Shown here one piece after another: positions 35,234 through 43,923 of a stretch of 64,000 nt of DNA. Within the stretch, counting starts at the first letter, position 1; each line of letters starts with the position of its first letter. The translations under genes were made by a program, and so were the position numbers. The stretch is from Cohnella hashimotonis (GTDB taxonomy: Bacteria > Bacillota > Bacilli > Paenibacillales > Paenibacillaceae), in NCBI RefSeq assembly GCF_030014955.1, contig NZ_JAGRPV010000001.1:6572001-6636000 (forward strand), written 5' to 3'. A model generated the notes under the pieces. It was given only the letters and a program-made list of their open reading frames with translations, made no database searches and had not been told where the DNA came from.

Positions 35234-35281
35234 CAAAGGAGCAGTCCCCTCGTCGACGACGAATTCGGGACTGCTCCTTTG
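35234..35281. terminator. Bidirectional terminator
   Basis: CAAAGGAGCAGTCCC ... GGGACTGCTCCTTTG, a 15-bp perfect stem between the convergent kinase and DUF420 genes. Confidence 0.88.
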
Positions 35282-35314
35282 CGTTTGAAGGTTCTTCTGG
35301 ACAAGACGATTCTA

Positions 35315-35776
35315 CTAGCCGAAAATCGCGTCAATCACCGGCTTGGTATGTCCGCCCGGATAAAGCAGATACAGCAGAACGTATACGGTAACCCCCGTAA
35401 TGGCGGTAATGAACCAGATGACGGCGGTAACACGGCCCCAACGTCTATGCTTCGCATATTTTTCCTTGAAGCCGAGCACCAGCGTGGTGATCCCGAAAAC
35501 GGCCGCGACCATCGCCAGTGTAATATGGAACAACAGGAAGATCAAATATATCGTCTTGAGGTGATCCGGTCCGCCCCACTCGGTATTGCCGACGAAAATC
35601 GTACGGGATACATAGATAATGAAGAAAACGATCGCCGCGATCGCAGCCGCGATCATCGTTTTCTTGTGGGATTCGCGCTTGCCCCGGATAATCTGATTCC
35701 AGCCGATCGCCACGAGAATCGCGCTTAACGCGATGAAGCTCGTGCTGATCGTGGGCATGATGGTATAGCTTGACAA
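35315..35776 (-). CDS. DUF420 membrane protein (YozB/CtaM-like)
   Basis: A 153-residue protein with four or five membrane segments and the DUF420 pattern: conserved histidines in ESHKKTM and LLFHITLAM, and the GFKEKYAKHRRWGR loop. CtaM of Staphylococcus, a DUF420 protein, is needed for aa3-type oxidase activity, and the location next to the cta genes supports a related role in oxidase maturation. The start is TTG 35776, with AGGTGAG upstream; the in-frame ATG six codons later is an alternative. Confidence 0.88.
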   Translation of the reverse strand: MSSYTIMPTISTSFIALSAILVAIGWNQIIRGKRESHKKTMIAAAIAAIVFFIIYVSRTIFVGNTEWGGPDHLKTIYLIFLLFHITLAMVAAVFGITTLVLGFKEKYAKHRRWGRVTAVIWFITAITGVTVYVLLYLLYPGGHTKPVIDAIFG

Positions 35777-35861
35777 GTGGGCTCACCTGCTCCATAAATG
35801 TTGGACAACTGCTCCCATTGTAACCTGCCTTTGTCCTTAGTTCAATTCAGTACGACCCACT

Positions 35862-36779
35862 TCACACATTGTTCAAACGGCTGGAGGAAGCGTGATCGAA
35901 CGAAGGATCGTCATCCTGCGCGCGCTCTTTCCGGTACCACTGCATGAAGACGGTATACAGGGCAGCAATGTTAACGAACTCTTGCAGCAGCTTCATGATG
36001 ATGCCGCCGAGCTGCTGGTCGTCGGTTGGCGCCATCAGACTGAAAAACGCCGGACCGCCCTTGAACTGGGACAAAAACTCGGCAGAATTCCCGGAGATAC
36101 AATATCCCATGGCACGCGTCCACACTTCAGGATCGTTGTAAACGCTGAATAGCGGCGTGCTCGCGAAAATAATCAATACGCAGGCCGGCGTCAGAAGCAG
36201 GCCGTTCAGGAAGATAAAGCCCAGCTTGCGAAGATTGGTCAGCCTGCTCCACTCCGCGACCGGACACATGATATGCCACCAGCTGATCATCGCTGCGCCC
36301 AGCATGACGAAGTAGTAGAACCCATGCACGACGTAATGCGTCATAATCCAGTCATGATTGGCCGGCATATGGTACACCGAGAAGAGCAGGTTAAACGCGA
36401 ACAGCCCAAACAGCGGATTCATGAGAAAACGCAGCGGTCTCCAAAAAGGCCGCGAGAAGATCGATCTCCACAGCCAGGCCGGCACGCCGTAGATCAGCAT
36501 CGCCGGAACGATAAAATAGGAGATCGCCATCGCCGTCATATGAAAGGTAAACATGAGATGACCCATCAGGCTGAGCGGGCCGCCCTGCGCCAGATACAGC
36601 AAGACGATGCCCGCGATAAACGCAGCTTGCCGCTTCTTGGAGACAGGCTCGCTGGCGTTGAACCGCTCGCGCCACGGGCCGACGACGAGCGAATATAAAA
36701 GGATGATCAGGAGCGAGATGACCATCATGACCGGACTCCACAGATCGGCGAACGAAAAGTATTCCAATCCCATTCCCAC
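35862..36779 (-). CDS. ctaG: Cytochrome c oxidase assembly factor CtaG
   Basis: A 305-residue membrane protein of the caa3_CtaG family with seven membrane segments. Conserved motifs are the histidines in MGHLMFTFHMTAMAISYF and VYHMPANHDWIMTHYVVHG, and WWHIMCPVAEW. In Bacillus CtaG is needed to form an active caa3 oxidase. The frame is open to 36866, but GTG 36779 follows AAAGGGGGAACAAC and matches the family's N-terminus (MGMGLEYFSF). It follows the ctaCDEF operon after a terminator, so it probably has its own promoter, though none is clear. Confidence 0.92.
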   Translation of the reverse strand: MGMGLEYFSFADLWSPVMMVISLLIILLYSLVVGPWRERFNASEPVSKKRQAAFIAGIVLLYLAQGGPLSLMGHLMFTFHMTAMAISYFIVPAMLIYGVPAWLWRSIFSRPFWRPLRFLMNPLFGLFAFNLLFSVYHMPANHDWIMTHYVVHGFYYFVMLGAAMISWWHIMCPVAEWSRLTNLRKLGFIFLNGLLLTPACVLIIFASTPLFSVYNDPEVWTRAMGYCISGNSAEFLSQFKGGPAFFSLMAPTDDQQLGGIIMKLLQEFVNIAALYTVFMQWYRKERAQDDDPSFDHASSSRLNNV

Positions 36780-36886
36780 CGTTGTTCCCCCTTTCAATCG
36801 ATTGAAGCTTCCGGTTGTCGGACTTACGATCCCGATCCCGTATAGGATCTCGTATAGGATCTGCAAGCCACGGCATACCGATCATT

Positions 36887-36966
36887 GCGGACATACGATC
36901 CGTTATTCTCGAAAAGCTGCCACTTTAATCCCCTTAAATCCGGGAATAGCGGATCCTGTGTCCGCA
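36887..36966. repeat. Inverted pair of dispersed repeat units
   Basis: The 340-base gap between ctaF and ctaG contains GCGGACATACGATCCGTTAT (36887 on) and, in inverted orientation, ATAGCGGATCCTGTGTCCGC (36946-36965). The two arms could pair over about 24 bases. The inverted copy is almost identical to the unit at 3255, so this is a dispersed family. Short GTATAGGATCT direct repeats lie at about 36840 and 36853. Confidence 0.7.
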
Positions 36967-37071
36967 ACCGCGTCAATAAAGCCGAGCGTACCTGACTTGG
37001 CGGCTCTTCGACCATAAAGAACGCATACAGCCGATTATACACCATCCTCACGGGCGGATGGCCTTAATCGT

Positions 37072-37105
37072 TAAAAAGAGAGGCGGCTTGTGGGCCTGCC
37101 TCTCT
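37072..37105 (-). terminator. Terminator of the ctaCDEF operon
   Basis: AGAGAGGC ... GCCTCTCT stem followed on the minus strand by TTTTTAA, 15 bases after the ctaF stop. Confidence 0.85.
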
Positions 37106-37120
37106 TCGGTTCCGATTATG

Positions 37121-37441
37121 TTACCACCAAACCCAGTACAGCGCCATGATCACCATCGTGAATACGACGATGATACCGAAGACGATGCCCATCGTCGCGA
37201 ACAGATGACCGCGATCCTTCAAGTGCATCCAGAACGCCAGCTGTACGAATACCTGCAACAGCGCCATGGATAGGAGAATGATGTACGTGAACGTCGTGTT
37301 GATCTCGCCGGCGGAAACCGCGGCGAAGGCGATAATCGTGAGCACGAGAGACAGGACAAATGCGACGACGTGCTTCTGCGGTCCCTCGTGCCGATGACGT
37401 CTCTTGGGGTCCGAAGCGGCTGCGGAATGATCGTTGGCCAT
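37121..37441 (-). CDS. ctaF: Cytochrome c oxidase subunit IV
   Basis: A 106-residue subunit with three membrane segments (VVAFVLSLVLTIIAFAAVSA, TYIILLSMALLQVFVQLAFW, and a third ending YWVWW), and the LAFWMHLKD motif of COX4_pro/CtaF. The histidine-rich basic N-terminus is cytoplasmic. It follows ctaE by four bases and ends the operon at a terminator. It stabilises the CuB site in related enzymes. Confidence 0.93.
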   Translation of the reverse strand: MANDHSAAASDPKRRHRHEGPQKHVVAFVLSLVLTIIAFAAVSAGEINTTFTYIILLSMALLQVFVQLAFWMHLKDRGHLFATMGIVFGIIVVFTMVIMALYWVWW

Positions 37442-37445
37442 TTGG

Positions 37446-38066
37446 TTAACCCACCTTTCCCATCAGGTATACAACGGTGAAGATGAATACCCAGACGACG
37501 TCGATAAAGTGCCAGTAGATCGCGGACACGTAGATCTTCGGAGCGGTGACGACGGTAAGGCCCTTCTTGAAGATCTGGGCGATGAGCAGCCCGATCCAGA
37601 GAACGCCGAACGCGACGTGCGCGCCGTGGAAGCCGACCAGCGTGTAGAACGAGGAGCTGAATGCGCTCGTCGTCAGCTTGTGGCCTTCGGACACGTACGT
37701 GTTGAACTCGTAAATCTCGAGTCCGAGAAAGCTTAGGCCGAGCAAAATCGTGATAATCAACCAAACGATCATCGCTTTGACCTTGTGCTGGTGAAGCGCC
37801 TGAACCGCGAAGACGCTCGCGAGACTCGATACCAACAGAATCATCGTCGCAGCGAATACCATCGGAAGCTCGAACAGATGGTCTGCCGTCGGACCGTCGA
37901 GAGTCTGATGGCGAAGCGCGATGAAGGCGGCGAAGAGGGTTCCGAATAGAACCGTCTCCGCGCCAAGGAACAACCAGAAGCCGAGAATTTTATTACGGCC
38001 TTCTAACGTCGCCTTTTCGGGCTCATGAGGAAGGTGTCCGTCTAAGTGATGGTCGTGTGCGCTCAT
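37446..38066 (-). CDS. ctaE: Cytochrome c oxidase subunit III
   Basis: A 206-residue subunit with five membrane segments, as in the short bacterial form. Motifs include GFWLFLGAETVLFGTLFAAF, GFHGAHVAFGVLWIG and YWHFIDVVWVFIFTVVYL. Its ATG overlaps the ctaD stop by four bases. Part of the ctaCDEF operon. Confidence 0.96.
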   Translation of the reverse strand: MSAHDHHLDGHLPHEPEKATLEGRNKILGFWLFLGAETVLFGTLFAAFIALRHQTLDGPTADHLFELPMVFAATMILLVSSLASVFAVQALHQHKVKAMIVWLIITILLGLSFLGLEIYEFNTYVSEGHKLTTSAFSSSFYTLVGFHGAHVAFGVLWIGLLIAQIFKKGLTVVTAPKIYVSAIYWHFIDVVWVFIFTVVYLMGKVG

Positions 38067-39928
38067 GCGTGCACCCCTTTCTCCTGCTCCTCAGGCTCGA
38101 TGTGGAAGCCGTGATCGTCGAACACAGAGCGGCAGAACATGCTGCCAAAGGTGACGACGAGCCCTGCGATGGCAACGACCAGATGGTCGTACATGAAGCC
38201 CAGCGCCGCTACGAACAATCCGATGCTCATGATGAGCGGCAGGATCGAAGGCGAAGGCATGTGGATCGGTCCGACCGGCTCGGCCGGCGGCATTTCGGCA
38301 TTGCCCTTTTGCTTTTCGTTCCACCAGGCGTCATAGGAGCGCACGAGCGGTGTCTGCTTGAAGTTGTACTCCGGCGGCGGCGAAGGAATCGACCATTCGA
38401 GCGAGCGGCCGTCTTCCCACGGATCGTCCGCGACAGGCGACTTGTTCGCTGCGCTGACGATAACGTTGATGACGAAGATGATCGTGCCGATACCCATCAG
38501 GAAAGCGCCGACGGTGCTGACCGCATTCATCGTGTCGAAGTCCTGGCCCGGCAGGTACGTCCATACGCGACGCGGCATGCCGATCAGGCCCAGGAAGTGC
38601 TGGATAAAGAACGTCAGGTGGAAGCCGATGAAGAACGTCCAGAAGGTCGCCTTGCCCAGCTTCTCGTTCAGCACGCGGCCGAACATCTTCGGCCACCAGT
38701 AGTGCAGGCCGGAGAAGATGCCGAAGATTAATCCGCCTACGATAACGTAGTGGAAGTGAGCGACGACGAAGTACGTATCGTGATACTGGAAGTCGGCCGG
38801 CGCGACGGCCAGCATGACGCCGGTGACGCCGCCCATGACGAACGTCGGGATGAAGCCGATCGCGAACAAGCTCGCGGAGGTGAACGAGATCGAGCCGCCC
38901 CACAACGTGAACAACCAGTTAAAGATCTTGACCCCTGTCGGCACCGCGATCAGCATCGTCGCGATGGAGAACAGACCGTTCGCTACAGGGCCGAGGCCCG
39001 TCGTGAACATATGATGCGCCCAGACCATGAAGCCGAGGAACGCGATCAGGACGGTCGCGAATACCATCGAGCTGTAGCCAAACAAACGCTTGCGCGAGAA
39101 GGTGCTGATGACTTCGGAGATGACGCCGAAGGCCGGCAGGATCAGGATGTATACCTCGGGGTGACCGAATACCCAGAAGATATGCTCCCAGAGCACCGTG
39201 TTGCCGCCGTTGCCCGTCTCGAAGAAATTGGCCTGGAACAGGCGGTCGAACGTCAGCGCCACGAGGCCGACCGTCAGTACCGGGAAGGCGAATACGATCA
39301 GCGCGGACGTGATGAAGATCGTCCAAGTGAACATTGGCATGCGCATGAAGGACATGCCCGGCGCGCGCATGTTGATGATCGTCGCCATAAAGTTGATGCC
39401 GCCGATCAGCGTGCCGATACCGGCAATCTGAAGCCCCATCAAGTAGAAATCGACGCCGTGACCGCCCGCGTACATCGGACCGGCCAGTGGAACGTACGAC
39501 GTCCAGCCCGCATCCGGGATGTCGCCTGCGAACCAGCTGATGTTGAGCAGAACGCCGCCGGCAAAGAACGTCCAGAAGCCGAGCGAGTTCAGGAACGGGA
39601 ACGCGACGTCGCGCGCCCCGATCTGCAGCGGGATAACCGCGTTCATCAGCGCGAACAGCATCGGCATCGCCGCAAGGAAGATCATCGTCGTGCCGTGCAT
39701 CGTAATCAATTGGTTAAAAGTATCGGCCCCGACGAAATCGTTCATGGGCTTAATCAGTTGGATCCGGATCAGGATCGCCTCAAGGCCGCCGACCAGGAAG
39801 AACAATCCGCCGGCGATTAAGTACAGAATCCCGATTTTCTTGTGGTCGACGGTCGTCAGCCAGTCCATCAAGCCCCGATAACGCTTGACCGTGTGCGCGT
39901 GTGCAGCCAAAGCCGCGTCCTCCTTCAT
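38063..39928 (-). CDS. ctaD: Cytochrome c oxidase subunit I
   Basis: The 621-residue catalytic subunit of an aa3/caa3 heme-copper oxidase. Heme and CuB ligands are visible in ITMHGTTMIFLAAMP, GHPEVYILILPAFG, WAHHMFTTGL and HDTYFVVAHFHYVIVGG. It has the long C-terminal extension with extra membrane helices typical of Bacillus CtaD. It lies between ctaC and ctaE, 20 bases after ctaC. It reduces oxygen to water and pumps protons. Confidence 0.97.
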   Translation of the reverse strand: MKEDAALAAHAHTVKRYRGLMDWLTTVDHKKIGILYLIAGGLFFLVGGLEAILIRIQLIKPMNDFVGADTFNQLITMHGTTMIFLAAMPMLFALMNAVIPLQIGARDVAFPFLNSLGFWTFFAGGVLLNISWFAGDIPDAGWTSYVPLAGPMYAGGHGVDFYLMGLQIAGIGTLIGGINFMATIINMRAPGMSFMRMPMFTWTIFITSALIVFAFPVLTVGLVALTFDRLFQANFFETGNGGNTVLWEHIFWVFGHPEVYILILPAFGVISEVISTFSRKRLFGYSSMVFATVLIAFLGFMVWAHHMFTTGLGPVANGLFSIATMLIAVPTGVKIFNWLFTLWGGSISFTSASLFAIGFIPTFVMGGVTGVMLAVAPADFQYHDTYFVVAHFHYVIVGGLIFGIFSGLHYWWPKMFGRVLNEKLGKATFWTFFIGFHLTFFIQHFLGLIGMPRRVWTYLPGQDFDTMNAVSTVGAFLMGIGTIIFVINVIVSAANKSPVADDPWEDGRSLEWSIPSPPPEYNFKQTPLVRSYDAWWNEKQKGNAEMPPAEPVGPIHMPSPSILPLIMSIGLFVAALGFMYDHLVVAIAGLVVTFGSMFCRSVFDDHGFHIEPEEQEKGVHA

Positions 39929-39948
39929 TCCCCGCAGAAGCTAGAGTA

Positions 39949-41022
39949 TTAGTATTCGAGCTTTTGGCCGGCCAGATACTTCGCGATGCCGTCAAGCTCT
40001 TGTTCGGTAAGGCCCGTCGCCGTCGTGCCCTTGCCAGGTCCGTAGGTAACGCCCGTGCTGACGTCAGGCATTTGGTTGCCCGGCTTGATCGTCTGCGCAT
40101 GGGAAATCCAGTCCTTCAGGTTCTCCTCCACCGACTTTTCGTCGTTGTAAAGGATGCCCCCGACGGTAAGCCTGCTGCCGACGCCCGTCAGGTTCGGAGC
40201 CGAGCTGCCTGCGTTCGTCTCGCCGATCGCATGGCAAGTTAGGCACTTGCTCTCGAACGCAGCCTTGACGTTCTCGTCGGCCGGCATCGAGACCGGCGTC
40301 TTCATCGCCGCAACCCAGCGGTCGAACGAAGCCTGATTAACGGCCTTCGCCTTGAAGTCCATCAGCGCGTGGGAAGGGCCGCAAAGCTCTGCACACTTGC
40401 CTCTGAATACGCCTTCGTTGGGGAACTCGAGGTACAGCTTGTTCGTCGTGCCCAGACCCGCGTTGGTGTCGATCTTGCCGCCGATGGAAGGAATCCAGAA
40501 AGCGTGCGTCACGTCGCCGGACGCCAGCTTGAACTGAATCTTGCGGCCGGTCGGCACGATCAGCTCCTGCGCGGTCTTAATGCCGTATTCCGGATACTCG
40601 AACTCCCACCAGTATTGGTGAGAAGTGACGGTAACCTGCACCGCCTCGGGATCCTTGGAATAGTCCTTGGACAGACCGAAAACCGTGTTGATCGTCGGAA
40701 CGCCCAGAATGAGCAGCAAAATAATCGGAATGACCGTCCAGATAATCTCCAGCGTGTGATTCCCTTCGACTTGCTTCGGGATCGAGTTGTCGCCTTTGCG
40801 CCGGCGGAAGCGAATCAGTACGTAGATACAGATCGCAAACACGACGACAACGACTAGCGCCATGATCGAGATCGAGAGCGTCATCAAGTCAAATTGTTTT
40901 TGCGCGACGGGGCCCTTAGGGCTCAGCGTCGATAGATCTTCCCTGCCGCACGCCGACAGCAATAGCGCCATGCCGGCCATAAGCGGAAGCAACCGCTTTA
41001 ATACGCGCCACCGATTCATCAT
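39949..41022 (-). CDS. ctaC: Cytochrome c oxidase subunit II with fused cytochrome c (caa3 type)
   Basis: A 357-residue lipoprotein. The signal peptide ends in the lipobox LLLSAC, then come two membrane helices. The CuA domain (about 120-245) has FPNEGVFRGKCAELCGPSHA with the CuA ligands, and the C-terminal 95 residues are a cytochrome c with CLTCHA. This makes the enzyme a caa3 oxidase taking electrons from cytochrome c. It is the first gene of the operon; two adjacent ATGs (41022, 41019) are possible starts. A sigma-A promoter lies about 120 bases upstream. Confidence 0.96.
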   Translation of the reverse strand: MMNRWRVLKRLLPLMAGMALLLSACGREDLSTLSPKGPVAQKQFDLMTLSISIMALVVVVVFAICIYVLIRFRRRKGDNSIPKQVEGNHTLEIIWTVIPIILLLILGVPTINTVFGLSKDYSKDPEAVQVTVTSHQYWWEFEYPEYGIKTAQELIVPTGRKIQFKLASGDVTHAFWIPSIGGKIDTNAGLGTTNKLYLEFPNEGVFRGKCAELCGPSHALMDFKAKAVNQASFDRWVAAMKTPVSMPADENVKAAFESKCLTCHAIGETNAGSSAPNLTGVGSRLTVGGILYNDEKSVEENLKDWISHAQTIKPGNQMPDVSTGVTYGPGKGTTATGLTEQELDGIAKYLAGQKLEY

Positions 41023-41140
41023 CCATTCATCCCCACTTTGACATAATCACGGATCGCCTTCTTCTCTGACTGTGGCGGCGGCAATCCATGTGTTGCGCGA
41101 TGTCGAACTTTGGTTTCGCACATACCTAAACCCTCTAATA

Positions 41141-41170
41141 AATATAAAGATTGGTACGACAGTTTGTCAA
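41141..41170 (-). promoter_or_regulatory. Promoter of the ctaCDEF operon
   Basis: On the minus strand TTGACA (41165-41170), an 18-base spacer and TATATT (41141-41146). It leaves a leader of about 110 bases before ctaC. Confidence 0.75.
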
Positions 41171-41171
41171 T

Positions 41172-41190
41172 GTTCACACAACAGTTCACA
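41172..41190 (-). promoter_or_regulatory. Possible ResD-type sites upstream of ctaC
   Basis: Direct repeats TGTGAAC at 41172-41178 and 41184-41190 (12 bases apart), just upstream of the -35 box. TTTGTGAAC resembles the TTTGTGAAT sites of ResD in Bacillus, which controls respiration genes. Based only on motif likeness. The rest of 41191-41447 holds nothing else that I recognise. Confidence 0.4.
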
Positions 41191-41447
41191 AATTGTTCTC
41201 AAAACTGTCAAAATCGTTGCGCCGCAAGGGTTTCAAGGCTCGATTTTGGGTTTAAAGGTCTCTTTCCTACCCTCGTGCAAAGGCTTTCTTGCATAGTAGA
41301 GCCCCGCATCCGCCCCTAGCCCCGCCGCAGCCCTTTCCATCAGCTTTTACCAATGACGGCTTGTTTTATGTACGGGGTTTCGGCATACTTTTGCGGCCGC
41401 GGCGAACACTAGTCGCATCGCATCCAGATCCCGAGGAGGAGCAGGTT

Positions 41448-42200
41448 ATGAACAAGCGCCGTTGCGCGAACGTATGTCTGCTCGCAGCCGCGCTGACTGG
41501 CGCGTTGGGCGGCTGCAATTATAAAGCGCACCACCAGCAAAGCGCCAACGATTACGGCAGCAGAACGGCGAACGATCCGAAAATGTCCGGCGTGCGCGCC
41601 TACAGCCATGTCGTCACCGATCCGCGCGCGCATGACAATCGCTATTTCGAATACAGCTCCGCCTTGTCGTACCGTCTCTCCAACGTGCCCGGCGTCAGCT
41701 CGGCCATCGTCATGCTCACCGACAAAAACGCGTACGTCGGCATTACGACGGACCAGACCGCTACGGGCATACGGTCGCATGGCGGCTTGCGCACCCGGGA
41801 GCAAGATAACACCGGCACGACGGAAGGCGTCTATAACGTGGACACGGGCAGCAATTCATGGGATTTAACGAAAATCGTCACGCCGTACAATTCCTCCTTT
41901 TCGCACAAGGACATCTCCGATCTGTCGACCGAATTCCGTCAGACGCTCGCTAACGAGGTCCGCAAGATGGCGCCCAACGTGAACGGCGTTCATATCTCGG
42001 CCAACATGGAGTACATGAACCAATTGCTCGGCTACGCCAAAGCGTCCTGGGACGGCCAGCCCCTCGCTCCGCTTACGCCCGGCTTCAACAAGCTTGCCAA
42101 GTATATTTTTGCCGCGGGCAATGACGTCCCCACTCCGATTCCCGAACCGACGGCACGAGGCGTCGGCAGGAGCGGCCAATCTGCCAACGCCAGGCCATAA
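41448..42200 (+). CDS. YhcN/YlaJ-family sporulation lipoprotein
   Basis: A 250-residue lipoprotein. The signal peptide ends in the lipobox GALGGC. The domain (about 70-200) has the YhcN/YlaJ pattern VPGVSSAIVMLTDKNAYVGI. Known members are made in the forespore and found in the inner spore membrane, some with a role in germination. ATG 41448 follows GAGGAGCAGGTT. The protein stops at TAA 42200, but the same frame beyond the stop reads as Pro-Glu repeats with a second stop, so an ancestral C-terminal tail may have been lost. Confidence 0.88.
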   Translation: MNKRRCANVCLLAAALTGALGGCNYKAHHQQSANDYGSRTANDPKMSGVRAYSHVVTDPRAHDNRYFEYSSALSYRLSNVPGVSSAIVMLTDKNAYVGITTDQTATGIRSHGGLRTREQDNTGTTEGVYNVDTGSNSWDLTKIVTPYNSSFSHKDISDLSTEFRQTLANEVRKMAPNVNGVHISANMEYMNQLLGYAKASWDGQPLAPLTPGFNKLAKYIFAAGNDVPTPIPEPTARGVGRSGQSANARP

Positions 42201-42221
42201 ACAGCGCCACAGCAACAACCA

Positions 42222-42298
<77 letters not shown>

Positions 42299-42311
42299 AG
42301 CGAAATCAAAA

Positions 42312-42354
42312 AGGGGCGGTCTCCCAGGTCCATTTCGACCTTGAGACAGCCCCC
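42312..42354. terminator. Terminator behind the spore lipoprotein gene
   Basis: GGGGCGGTCTCCCAGGTC pairs with GACCTTGAGACAGCCCC. The T-run is better on the minus strand (TTTTTGATTT) than on the plus strand (TTCTTATG). Confidence 0.75.
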
Positions 42355-42419
42355 TTCTTATGCTGCTGTACCGACTCACATATCGATCATACAGGTTACG
42401 TTGGCGTGTTTTACGAGTC

Positions 42420-42609
42420 GAATACCTGCATTTGTACATTTAATTTTTGCCGACCAACAGCGCGTAATAAAATACCTGCTAATGTGCAGGTAAATTTAAT
42501 ACACAAGCCTAAAATTCGGCAGGTGAAGGAAAATAACTGTATATTTGCATCTTTGATGTGCCAAAGGGTCACCATCGGAAAAATTAAATGTATATTTGCA
42601 GGTATTACA
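42420..42609. repeat. Intergenic array C: four AT-rich ~50-bp units, two forward and two inverted
   Basis: AATACCTGCA(T/A)TTGTACATT-type units start at 42420 and 42470 (spacing 50). Inverted units with GTATATTTGCA occur at about 42540 and 42591 (spacing 51). The outermost copies form a 30-bp inverted repeat with about three mismatches, and unit two contains the palindrome ACCTGC-TAATGT-GCAGGT. The region is much richer in AT than the genome and holds no gene. Confidence 0.8.
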
Positions 42610-42670
42610 GCAAAAAGCACGACGCGGATGACGATCTGCCGGCTCATCGGTACGGCTCGCGGACGGTAAA

Positions 42671-42704
42671 TAAAAAAACAAGGCCCCGAGTCGTAGAGGC
42701 CTTG
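42671..42704 (-). terminator. Terminator of the 42719-42907 gene
   Basis: CAAGGCC ... GGCCTTG stem followed on the minus strand by TTTTTTT, 15 bases after the stop. Confidence 0.85.
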
Positions 42705-42718
42705 CGAAAAATCGGTGG

Positions 42719-42907
42719 TCAGGAAGCGGATGAGTTGATTCTCATCAGCTCGCGTTCAACGATAACGGTTAGTTCATCTTCATAGCCGCCGGTGATTCTG
42801 TATTTCCGGATATAGTCCTTGACGAACTTGCGCGGATCCTTGGGGCGAAAAATTCTCGTTAGTTCCTGCAGACTCTCCTGAACTTCGTTATGACCGCGCT
42901 TTGCCAT
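42719..42907 (-). CDS. Small hypothetical protein, 62 residues
   Basis: A basic, soluble protein: MAKRGHNEVQESLQELTR and so on, ending MRINSSAS. The start at 42907 is set by GGGAGGG seven to eight bases upstream; the longer frame to 43000 lacks a ribosome site. It has its own terminator, which supports expression. I do not recognise the family. Confidence 0.65.
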   Translation of the reverse strand: MAKRGHNEVQESLQELTRIFRPKDPRKFVKDYIRKYRITGGYEDELTVIVERELMRINSSAS

Positions 42908-43039
42908 GCCATAATCCCTCCCGGCGGAAACTTCCCGCAAGATTCGTACAGAGTTGACGCCCGGCTGCCTATATAAGATTGTACTTCCCGTTCGCCTCAT
43001 TATACCAGTTCGACCTGAGGTTTAACAGAAAAACCGTCT

Positions 43040-43768
43040 TCAGACGTCTACTTCGAACCATTGCTCCCCGCCCGGCAGGCTGAATCGGTCGCCCGGTCTG
43101 AGCTCTAGCCGATCCCCCGCCGTCAGCCGCGTTCCGTCACGCAGGTATGTACCGTTGGATGAACCGTGATCGACCAGCGAAAAAATCCCGCGGGACGGAT
43201 CGTAGCTGACGGTGCAGTGCTTGCGGCTGACCTCGGCGTGTCCGTCCGGATAGACGAGCTCGCATTGATGGCCGTCCCTGCCGATCGCCAGAGGCCTGTC
43301 CGCCAGACTGTAGCTGGCGCCGGCGAATTGGCCCGAGACACCGACAAGCCGAGGCTCGCCGGCGGCCGCAACGGCAGGTTCCGGCCGCTCCATCCTGTCG
43401 GGCCCATCGCCGAGGCTCCGCAGCGGGATCGTATAGTCGGGGGCAGCATCGCCTTCTCGATCGTCGGAAACAACGCCAAACCCGGCTTGGTTCGAAGCAA
43501 ACAAGTCCGAATCCGTAGGCTTGGACTCGTCCTCCTTTGTACTCTTACCCCGCGAGGTCATCTGCAGAAACGCCAGCACCGCGATTACGGACACGGCGAT
43601 GCCGATCGCCATGGCCGCCAGAAGCGGAAGCATGCCCTGCGGCTCTATGCGTTCCGCTGCCGTCCGGGCGGCGGCCGGCGCCGCCTCCGCCTTCAGGCCC
43701 GGCCATGCCGCGGCTGCGAATGCCAGCACGGCGGCTGGCAGGGCGCGGAGGCCGGACCTTCTTTTCAT
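43040..43768 (-). CDS. Membrane-anchored FHA-domain protein
   Basis: A 242-residue protein with an N-terminal signal-like segment, one membrane helix (about 47-68: LAAMAIGIAVSVIAVLAFLQ), a linker, and a C-terminal forkhead-associated domain (about 155-242) with AIGRDGHQC, SRKHCTVSYD and DHGSSNGTYL. FHA domains bind phosphothreonine peptides. The FHA part is predicted to face the cytoplasm. ATG 43768 follows GGGAGGC; the longer start at 43783 is less likely. It is monocistronic, and no Ser/Thr kinase is nearby. Confidence 0.88.
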   Translation of the reverse strand: MKRRSGLRALPAAVLAFAAAAWPGLKAEAAPAAARTAAERIEPQGMLPLLAAMAIGIAVSVIAVLAFLQMTSRGKSTKEDESKPTDSDLFASNQAGFGVVSDDREGDAAPDYTIPLRSLGDGPDRMERPEPAVAAAGEPRLVGVSGQFAGASYSLADRPLAIGRDGHQCELVYPDGHAEVSRKHCTVSYDPSRGIFSLVDHGSSNGTYLRDGTRLTAGDRLELRPGDRFSLPGGEQWFEVDV

Positions 43769-43923
43769 AACGGCGCCTCCCATTCATGTAAACGCTTACT
43801 AATTCGTATGCGTCGGTCTATTATTTAATACCGCTTATGATTTCGATTATAGCTCGATTCGGCGGCCCGTTCAATCTTTGCGCGACTGCCGACCGACAAG
43901 GGACGTACGATAAGCGGCCTTGT

